DNA of 7,240 nt from an uncultured Prevotellaceae bacterium (GTDB taxonomy: Bacteria > Bacteroidota > Bacteroidia > Bacteroidales > Bacteroidaceae): the NCBI GenBank assembly GCA_905202115.1, contig CAJKQZ010000125.1, forward strand, positions 1-7,240, written 5' to 3'. Shown one piece after another: positions 1-4,745 of the stretch (its first letter is position 1; each line of letters starts with the position of its first letter). A program made the translations under genes and the position numbers. The notes under the pieces are model-generated. The model saw only the letters and a list, made by a program, of their open reading frames with translations. It ran no database searches and was not told the origin of the DNA.

Positions 1-93
1 TTTGTCATGTTCTGAAAAGTCCGTTGCCGGTTTCGGCGTGTGCCGTTGCAGTGCAGACGTCACGGCTGTAAGGAAACGAGAAAGACGTATCAT
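1..93 (-). CDS. Possible 5' end of an unrecognised minus-strand gene, truncated by the window edge
   Basis: Read on the minus strand, an ATG at 93-91 opens a frame of 31 codons that runs off the left edge without a stop. An in-frame TAA lies six codons upstream, so this ATG is the first available one. The peptide begins MIRLSRFLTAVTSALQRH, a basic amphipathic start, and continues with a Pro/Lys-rich stretch. I do not recognise the family from so few residues. A -7-like TAACTTTG on the same strand at 183-176 would give a leader of roughly 75-80 nt, which suits a gene divergent from ung. A plus-strand frame over the same bases (2-184) starts only at TTG and gives a Cys/Arg-rich composition unlike a real protein. 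The evidence is an open frame plus a plausible promoter element, so this is a weak call. Confidence 0.35.
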   Translation of the reverse strand, partial: MIRLSRFLTAVTSALQRHTPKPATDFSEHDK

Positions 94-170
94 GATTTTC
101 TTTCTGACTTATCGTAACAAGTCGCTCTTTCCCGTTAAATTTCTGCAGGCTTTTAAAAAAGCGCATTCGG

Positions 171-204
171 TTGCGCAAAGTTAGCCTCGCAGTTTATATC
201 TTTG
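171..204 (+). promoter_or_regulatory. Candidate -33/-7 promoter for ung
   Basis: TATCTTTG at 197-204 matches the Bacteroidota -7 consensus TAnnTTTG. The only -33-like element upstream is TTG at 171-173, separated by 23 nt, longer than the usual 19-21. The box lies 23 nt before the ung ATG, giving a short leader. The -7 box is convincing and the -33 is weak. Confidence 0.45.
176..183 (-). promoter_or_regulatory. Candidate -7 box of a divergent minus-strand promoter
   Basis: The minus strand reads TAACTTTG, matching the Bacteroidota -7 consensus TAnnTTTG. No TTTG lies 19-21 nt upstream on that strand, so only one of the two elements is present. It sits back to back with the ung -7 box and would serve the partial minus-strand frame at the left edge. 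Confidence 0.3.
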
Positions 205-227
205 TAACATAATAGTTTTCTGCTGAT

Positions 228-890
228 ATGAACGTAAAAATAGAAGAGAGTTGGCAGGCGGTTCTCGGTGAGGAATTTTCGAAACCCTACTTTGCAGAGC
301 TTGCGGGATTTGTGAAGAGTGAATATGCAAGCACGCGGTGCTATCCTCCGGGCGGGCTTATATTCAATGCTTTCAACCTTTGTCCGTTCAATGACGTGAA
401 AGTGGTTATAATAGGGCAGGACCCGTATCACGAGGAGGGACAGGCTCACGGACTGAGTTTTTCGGTTACCGAAGGAACCCGTTTTCCGCCTTCGTTAGAG
501 AATATCTTCCGCGAAGTGAGCAGCGATACCGGTGCGCCTGTACCGCAGAGCGGCGATCTTACGCGCTGGGTGCGCCAGGGTGTGCTGCTTCTGAACGCCA
601 CGCTCACAGTGCGGGCGCATCAGGCGGGTTCGCACCAGAACAAAGGCTGGGAGACCTTTACCGACGCGGCAATACGCGCTCTCGCAACCCGACGCGAGGG
701 AATTGTCTACATGCTTTGGGGGTCGTTTGCCCAACGTAAAGGAGCGCTGATAGACCGTTCGAGGAATCTTGTGCTGATGTCGGCTCATCCGTCGCCTCTT
801 TCGGCTTACAGAGGCTTTTTCGGCAATCATCATTTCACGCTCGCCAATGATTACCTGCGCAGGCAGGGAAAAACTCCGGTGGTGTGGTAA
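228..890 (+). CDS. ung: Uracil-DNA glycosylase, family 1
   Basis: This cytoplasmic enzyme removes uracil from DNA by cleaving the N-glycosidic bond, the first step of base-excision repair after cytosine deamination or dUMP misincorporation. The 220-residue protein has the usual bacterial length. Visible family-1 motifs are the water-activating loop GQDPYH at residues 63-68 (catalytic Asp65), the uracil-recognition strand LLLNATLTV with Asn123, and the HPSPLSAYRGFFG loop from His187, which carries the catalytic His and the minor-groove intercalating Leu191. The PPGGLIFNAF stretch at 40-49 also fits the family. The ATG start gives the family's normal N-terminus and lies just after a -7 box. The following gene starts 44 bp downstream with no terminator between, so co-transcription is possible. 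No key residue is missing, and the identification is secure. Confidence 0.97.
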   Translation: MNVKIEESWQAVLGEEFSKPYFAELAGFVKSEYASTRCYPPGGLIFNAFNLCPFNDVKVVIIGQDPYHEEGQAHGLSFSVTEGTRFPPSLENIFREVSSDTGAPVPQSGDLTRWVRQGVLLLNATLTVRAHQAGSHQNKGWETFTDAAIRALATRREGIVYMLWGSFAQRKGALIDRSRNLVLMSAHPSPLSAYRGFFGNHHFTLANDYLRRQGKTPVVW

Positions 891-934
891 CAGCGAATAC
901 TTATGCCTCTATATATAATAATGTGTAAAGAACG

Positions 935-1552
935 ATGAACTCGCGATATGAGATTCCGATGCTGCAGGTGGGCGACACTATAGTCTCGGCCGATTGCATT
1001 ACCGAGAAGTTCTGCTGCGACTTGAGCGTGTGCCGCGGAATATGCTGCATTGAGGGCGAGGCGGGAGCGCCTGTGACCGTAGAAGAAATAGCGCAGATAG
1101 AAAACGCGTTGCCGGCGGTTAAGGATAAATTGAGCCGTGCCGCTCTGAAAACGATTGAGCGCCAGGGAGTGGCCTATGCCGACGCCGACGGCGACTTGGT
1201 GACGAGCATAATAAACGGGCGCGACTGTGTTTTTACCTGCAAGGAAAACGGCGGATGCTGCATGTGCGCGCTCGAAAGGGCTCATGCCGAAGGGAAAACT
1301 GATTTCGTAAAGCCGATATCGTGTGCGTTGTATCCCATAAGGGTCACGCGCCTGAGCGACGGTACATTAGCGCTTAACTATCACCGCTGGAGCGTGTGCG
1401 ATTGCGCACGCACTCTCGGCAAAAAGCTGGACATTGCTGTTTACGAGTTTCTCAAGCAGCCTCTTGTGAGGGCTTTCGGCAAAGAATGGTATGAGGAACT
1501 CGAAACTATGGTAAAGGAACTTAAAAAACAGCATTATTTTGCCGGACTATAA
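935..1552 (+). CDS. DUF3109 family cysteine-rich protein, function unknown
   Basis: A soluble protein of 205 residues with no signal peptide or membrane segment. It contains 14 cysteines in conserved-looking clusters: CCDLSVCRGICC at 27-38, followed by a GEAGAPV stretch; a second cluster at residues 98-111 (Cys98, 102, 108, 109, 111); KPISCALYPIRV around Cys130; and CDC at 155-157. This layout is that of the DUF3109 family, related in style to CxxxCxxCC zinc/iron-chelating (YkgJ-like) proteins. Metal or Fe-S cluster binding is therefore a reasonable inference, but I know of no established reaction for the family. The C-terminal third (about 160-200) is helical and charged. The ATG lies 44 bp after ung, and I see no -33/-7 promoter in that gap, so it may be read from the ung promoter. 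The family call is good and the role is open. Confidence 0.88.
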   Translation: MNSRYEIPMLQVGDTIVSADCITEKFCCDLSVCRGICCIEGEAGAPVTVEEIAQIENALPAVKDKLSRAALKTIERQGVAYADADGDLVTSIINGRDCVFTCKENGGCCMCALERAHAEGKTDFVKPISCALYPIRVTRLSDGTLALNYHRWSVCDCARTLGKKLDIAVYEFLKQPLVRAFGKEWYEELETMVKELKKQHYFAGL

Positions 1553-1641
1553 GGATTGGCGTGAAAATCCGGCGTAGCCATGCCGCAGGGTAAGCCGTAT
1601 GTCTTGAAACTAATCACAACCTTTTGAAAAAACACGAAAAG

Positions 1642-4170
1642 ATGAGAAGATTATTTGCCTTATCAGTTCTGCTGCTCGCCTTGCTTCCGGCATTCTCTCA
1701 GGAGCAGGCGGCTGCGCAGGAAAAGCTTCTTTCGCTTTTCAGAAACTTGTCGGAATACGACAGTAAATGCAGTCAGGAGAAAGTATATCTTCATCTTGAC
1801 AACAACGGATATTTTACTTCCGAAAACATTTATTTCAAGGCTTATGTGGTACGTGCTTCAACGCTGAAGCCTACGGAGATGAGCAAGGTGCTTTACGTGG
1901 AGCTTCTGGACGAGGACGGCAACCTGGTTCTGCGGAAAAACTACGAGATAGTCTATGGGCAGGCCTCCGGAAGCCTTCCGCTCACCGATTTAATGCACAG
2001 CGGTTTCTATGAGGTGCGTGCTTTTACCCGCGCCATGCTTAACTGGGACGGCGATTACTGTTTCTCGCGTCTCGTTCCCGTTTACGAAACCAACGATACC
2101 ACCGGAATGTTCACCAATGCCTTTATAAGAAGGAGCGAACGCAAATACGACGTTCCTATTCCGCGAAAGGAACCCTCCACGCTCCGTTCCGATTCCGTTC
2201 AGCGCAATGAAATTTACGTGGAGCTCTATCCCGAGGGCGGCGCAAGGGTAGAAGGGCTCAAGCAGCAGGTAGCTTTTCGGGTCACGAATAAGAAAGGATT
2301 GCCCGAACAGGCCACCTGTCGCCTGTATGATAGCAACGGAGCTGTCGTGAGTGCTTCGAAAACCGAACATGAAGGCATGGGGTCTTTCCTGCTTCCGGCC
2401 AATGGAACCGGTTTGCGCCTTACTTTTACGGGCGGCGACGGCAAGGAACGCGATTTCAAGCTTCCGGCGGCGCGGATGTCAGGCGTTGCGGCTTCGATAA
2501 CGGAGACCGAAGACAGTCTGCGCCTCGAGCTTAATTCTACGGCCGACCTTGCAGGCAGCCTTACGGGAATAAGCGTGACGTGCCGCGGAGCGGCCTGCCT
2601 TTTCGACACCATACGCCAGGGCGGCAGGCGAATATGGAGCATGCCGAAGCGGCAATTGAATTATGGAATAAATCAGATAACGCTTTTCAACGCTGACGGC
2701 AATATTCTTTGGGAACGTCTTGTGTGGAAAAAGCCGCAGTGGCCGGTGGCGCTTACCGTAAAACAGAATGCAAGCGCTTACAGTCCGTTCGAGCCTGTTG
2801 TTTTGGATATGAAATTGGCCGACAGGAACGGCAATCCCTGCAACGCTTATTTTTCGCTTGCCGTGCACGATGTTCTTGGCGAGAAGAACGGTACGGACAT
2901 CACCGCAAATGCCGATTTGTTGCTTTCTTCCGATCTGAAAGGCTTTGTGTACAGGCCGGAATACTACTTCGAGAGCGACGACGCTGAGCACCGGCGTGCC
3001 CTCGACCTTCTGCTTATGGTTCAGGGCTGGAGACGGTATGACTGGCGCGAGATGTCGGGCGTGAAACCGTTCAAACTCGTGCAGCCGGTGGAGGAGGGAC
3101 AGCTGCTTACCGGCTCCTTGCTCACCGACAACGGCAAACGGGCGCCTATTGCGGGAGCCCGCCTCGACGTTAATATCTTTTTCCCCGGACTGAAGGTTTC
3201 GGGCTCGTGTCTTACCGACAGCGCGGGAAATTTCGCCCTGCTTCCGCCGGCGTATTACAATGAAGGCATAGGCCGGTTCAGAACTTTCATAGGCGACAAG
3301 GAGAAATCCATGCGCGTGAGGCTCGACCGGAATTTCGCTCCTGCCTTGCGCACTCTCGACCCGCTGGAATTCGAGACTTTCCCATATGTGCACAAACCGC
3401 AGGCTGCCGAAGAAAACACTTTCGAATGGACCGACACTATCTCGAAAGGAGATATTCTTTTGGGAGCAGCTGTTGTGAAAGCCAAGCGCAGGGATAATTA
3501 TAGCAACGGGCGGCGCACGTGGATGGGCGGAGAGAACTTTGCGCGGCGCAACTGCAACATTTACTATAACATTCCTTACGAAACCATGCGATACTGCGAC
3601 AAGGGCGAGCGGACGCCTTTGTTGTGGGAACTGTTGCGGGAACTGAACGACAAGTTCGACTATTTTCATAACGACAACGGGGAATATACCTTTAAATACA
3701 GGAACGAACCCATATTGATTGTAATAGAAAACGAGGAGCAACCCGAGGATTTCCATTTGCACGACTTTACTATTTTCGCCAATGAGGTGAGCAGCGTTTA
3801 CATAGCCACCGAACGGGAAACATTGAGCAAATTCCGCAATTACGGAGTGAATTCTGAGAAATCCACGTATGTGATGTTCGTTTACATGAACGATGATCCG
3901 GAACTGATGAAGGAAAAAGGAAAGTCGCATGTGGTGCGCTTTTTCGGGTACAGCGTAGACGAGGATTTCCCGTCTCCCGATTACCGCAAGCGCGAGCTTC
4001 CCGATAAGCGCGATTTCCGTCGTACGCTTTACTGGAATCCCGATGTTCTTGCCGATGAGGAGGGAAAGGCTTCGGTGGTGTTCTATTCGAACTCTCTTAC
4101 GGGAGTGGAGCTGGGCATTACGGCGCGTGCGGTGCTTCCCGACGGAGAAATTCTCGATTTCAGCAGGTAG
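1642..4170 (+). CDS. Secreted MG2-like / carboxypeptidase-regulatory / TonB-plug-like protein without a barrel
   Basis: An 842-residue exported protein of a Bacteroidota family whose function is not established. The N-terminus (MRRLFALSVLLLALLPAFS, likely cut before Gln20) is a signal peptide. Order of parts: an MG2-like beta domain (about 45-150, with KVYLHLDNNGYFTSENIYFKAY); a second beta region opening with the family motif ELYPEGGARVEGLKQQVAF (about 193-265); a segment with LLLSSDLKGFVYRPEYYFE and LMVQGWRRYDW (about 424-468); a carboxypeptidase-regulatory-like domain (about 485-560, LTDSAGNF); a region like a TonB receptor plug (about 610-760), preceded by AAVVKAKRR; and a short alpha-2-macroglobulin-like C-terminus, TLYWNPDVLADEEGKASVVF. 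No outer-membrane barrel follows the plug. I chose ATG 1642; an in-frame TTG at 1624 would add six residues, but TTG starts are uncommon here and the signal peptide is better without them. A strong terminator follows. Domain limits are estimated by eye. Confidence 0.82.
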   Translation: MRRLFALSVLLLALLPAFSQEQAAAQEKLLSLFRNLSEYDSKCSQEKVYLHLDNNGYFTSENIYFKAYVVRASTLKPTEMSKVLYVELLDEDGNLVLRKNYEIVYGQASGSLPLTDLMHSGFYEVRAFTRAMLNWDGDYCFSRLVPVYETNDTTGMFTNAFIRRSERKYDVPIPRKEPSTLRSDSVQRNEIYVELYPEGGARVEGLKQQVAFRVTNKKGLPEQATCRLYDSNGAVVSASKTEHEGMGSFLLPANGTGLRLTFTGGDGKERDFKLPAARMSGVAASITETEDSLRLELNSTADLAGSLTGISVTCRGAACLFDTIRQGGRRIWSMPKRQLNYGINQITLFNADGNILWERLVWKKPQWPVALTVKQNASAYSPFEPVVLDMKLADRNGNPCNAYFSLAVHDVLGEKNGTDITANADLLLSSDLKGFVYRPEYYFESDDAEHRRALDLLLMVQGWRRYDWREMSGVKPFKLVQPVEEGQLLTGSLLTDNGKRAPIAGARLDVNIFFPGLKVSGSCLTDSAGNFALLPPAYYNEGIGRFRTFIGDKEKSMRVRLDRNFAPALRTLDPLEFETFPYVHKPQAAEENTFEWTDTISKGDILLGAAVVKAKRRDNYSNGRRTWMGGENFARRNCNIYYNIPYETMRYCDKGERTPLLWELLRELNDKFDYFHNDNGEYTFKYRNEPILIVIENEEQPEDFHLHDFTIFANEVSSVYIATERETLSKFRNYGVNSEKSTYVMFVYMNDDPELMKEKGKSHVVRFFGYSVDEDFPSPDYRKRELPDKRDFRRTLYWNPDVLADEEGKASVVFYSNSLTGVELGITARAVLPDGEILDFSR

Positions 4171-4256
4171 TATTGTACCGGTGCCTGAAAGCGGTAGGTT
4201 CTTCGAAGGGGAACTTCTCTTTTTTCTCGGAACGGTTAAATTTTACGGCATTGCAT

Positions 4257-4313
4257 AAAACAGGCATGACATCTTTTCAAAGTACGTCATGCCTGTTTTG
4301 TTTTCTCTTTTTT
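4257..4313 (+). terminator. Strong intrinsic terminator after the secreted-protein gene
   Basis: Arms AAAACAGGCATGAC (4257-4270) and GTCATGCCTGTTTT (4286-4299) form a perfect 14-bp stem with a 15-nt loop, followed by a T-rich tract (about 4296-4313). It lies 86 bp after the stop of the gene ending at 4170 and should end that transcript. The four A at the stem base give only a short T run on the other strand, and no minus-strand gene enters from the right, so the plus orientation is preferred. Confidence 0.9.
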
Positions 4314-4379
4314 GATTGATATTTGCAGGAATGCGGATCTGTGGATATCCGTGTGGCGGAGATGAAGTTATTTTACTTA

Positions 4380-4396
4380 CCTGACAAAATGTCAGG
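4380..4396. repeat. Palindrome CCTGACA-AAA-TGTCAGG (left outer hairpin)
   Basis: A perfect 7-bp inverted repeat around an AAA centre. Its reverse complement has a TTT centre and differs by a single T from the core of the hairpin at 4541-4562, so the two form a mirrored pair around the palindrome array between them. A T6 run (4401-4406) begins five bases after it, so a weak terminator role on the plus strand cannot be excluded. Confidence 0.7.
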
Positions 4397-4398
4397 CA

Positions 4399-4422
4399 GC
4401 TTTTTTCATATCGGCAAAAAGC
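4399..4422. repeat. Short inverted repeat GCTTTTT / AAAAAGC
   Basis: GCTTTTT (4399-4405) and AAAAAGC (4416-4422) can pair as a 7-bp AT-rich stem with a 10-nt loop. It lies between the left outer hairpin and the triple palindrome array. On its own it could be chance in an AT-rich spacer. Confidence 0.35.
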
Positions 4423-4430
4423 GTCCGGAA

Positions 4431-4491
4431 AATTATCTCTGAGATATTTTAAAATATGTCTGACATAATTCAAAATATCTCTGAGATAATT
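4431..4491. repeat. Three 20-bp palindromic units with centres 21 bp apart
   Basis: Unit 1 is AATTATCTCTGAGATATTTT (4431-4450), unit 2 AAAATATGTCTGACATAATT (4451-4470), and unit 3 AAAATATCTCTGAGATAATT (4472-4491). Each holds a perfect 13-bp dyad around a central T: TATCTC-T-GAGATA in units 1 and 3, TATGTC-T-GACATA in unit 2. The centres are 4440, 4461 and 4482, exactly 21 bp, or two DNA turns, apart. Unit 1 is the reverse complement of unit 3 apart from the centre base. In unit 2 both arms change together (C to G on one side, G to C on the other), so symmetry is kept. This suggests sites for a dimeric DNA-binding protein, or a repeat-family element. As RNA, units 1 and 3 could also pair into a long hairpin followed by T8 (4490-4497). 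Confidence 0.8.
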
Positions 4492-4501
4492 TTTTTTACA
4501 A

Positions 4502-4535
4502 GCGGGAGGTTTTTTCTCCAATGCCTGCGGGAGGT
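4502..4535. repeat. Direct repeat GCGGGAGGT, two copies
   Basis: The 9-mer GCGGGAGGT occurs at 4502-4510 and again at 4527-4535, with starts 25 bp apart, between the triple palindrome array and the right outer hairpin. The stretch is purine-rich. No function is evident, and the repeat may be incidental. Confidence 0.5.
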
Positions 4536-4540
4536 GGGAA

Positions 4541-4562
4541 GACCTGACATTTTTGTCAGGTC
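4541..4562. repeat. Inverted repeat GACCTGACA / TGTCAGGTC (right outer hairpin)
   Basis: Arms GACCTGACA (4541-4549) and TGTCAGGTC (4554-4562) pair perfectly over 9 bp around a TTTT loop. The core matches the reverse complement of the hairpin at 4380-4396 plus one T, which closes the mirrored layout. No T tract follows it on the plus strand, so it does not look like a terminator. Confidence 0.7.
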
Positions 4563-4679
4563 GAGAAGAGTTTCTGACTGTAGGTGCTGTCACTTTATTT
4601 ATTGCCCGTAGCGGCTGCGGCCTGTGATATTACTGCTGATTGAAACGAGCAAACTTATGTTTCGATATTTAAAATAATG

Positions 4680-4711
4680 TTTGGCGGTGTGGCGGTAAAA
4701 AACTAAATTTG
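4680..4711 (+). promoter_or_regulatory. Bacteroidota-type -33/-7 promoter for the phosphate permease gene
   Basis: TTTG at 4680-4683 and TAAATTTG at 4704-4711 are separated by 20 nt, matching the Bacteroidota sigma-ABfr consensus TTTG-N19/21-TAnnTTTG in both boxes and spacing. Transcription would start near 4717-4719, giving a leader of roughly 27-30 nt before the ATG at 4746. The leader has no clear Shine-Dalgarno, as usual in this phylum. The triple palindrome array ends about 190 bp upstream. Confidence 0.8.
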
Positions 4712-4745
4712 CAAAGGCTAACCCCAAGAAAGTTATCGACCATAT

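Larger units (their letters stand above)
4314..4679. other. Gene-free spacer rich in inverted repeats, upstream of the phosphate permease
   Basis: No convincing protein gene lies here. A minus-strand frame over 4593-4243 is open for 116 codons but is explained by repeats (see rejected items). The spacer holds the mirrored outer hairpins, the triple palindrome array, a 9-bp direct repeat, and a small GC-rich dyad at 4606-4620 (CCGTAG / CTGCGG, one G-T pair, triloop). The part between about 4563 and 4679 shows no promoter element or other strong signal besides that dyad. Confidence 0.6.

Noticed and set aside
2..184. Plus-strand open frame of 60 codons at the left edge
   Set aside because: TTG start, Cys/Arg-rich composition and overlap with the proposed divergent promoter; no family features.
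1570..1585. Hairpin CGGCGT-AGCC-ATGCCG in the gap before the secreted-protein gene, considered as a terminator
   Set aside because: No T tract follows, and the 6-bp stem includes a G-U pair, so it is not a convincing intrinsic terminator.
2479..3930. Minus-strand open frame of 483 codons opposite the secreted-protein gene
   Set aside because: No recognisable domain; the plus-strand frame carries a signal peptide and family motifs over its whole length.
4205..4227. GAAG / CTTC stem followed by TCTTTTTTCTC, considered as a first terminator after 4170
   Set aside because: The stem is only 4 bp with a 5-nt loop; the 14-bp stem at 4257-4299 is far stronger.
4243..4593. Minus-strand open frame of 116 codons with 7-residue periodicity (NYLRDIL, NYVRHIL, KYLRDNF)
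   Set aside because: The periodicity is the translation of the 21-bp palindromic units (21 is a multiple of 3). The frame also runs through the terminator stem and both outer hairpins and shows no domain, so it is best explained as non-coding repeats happening to stay open.
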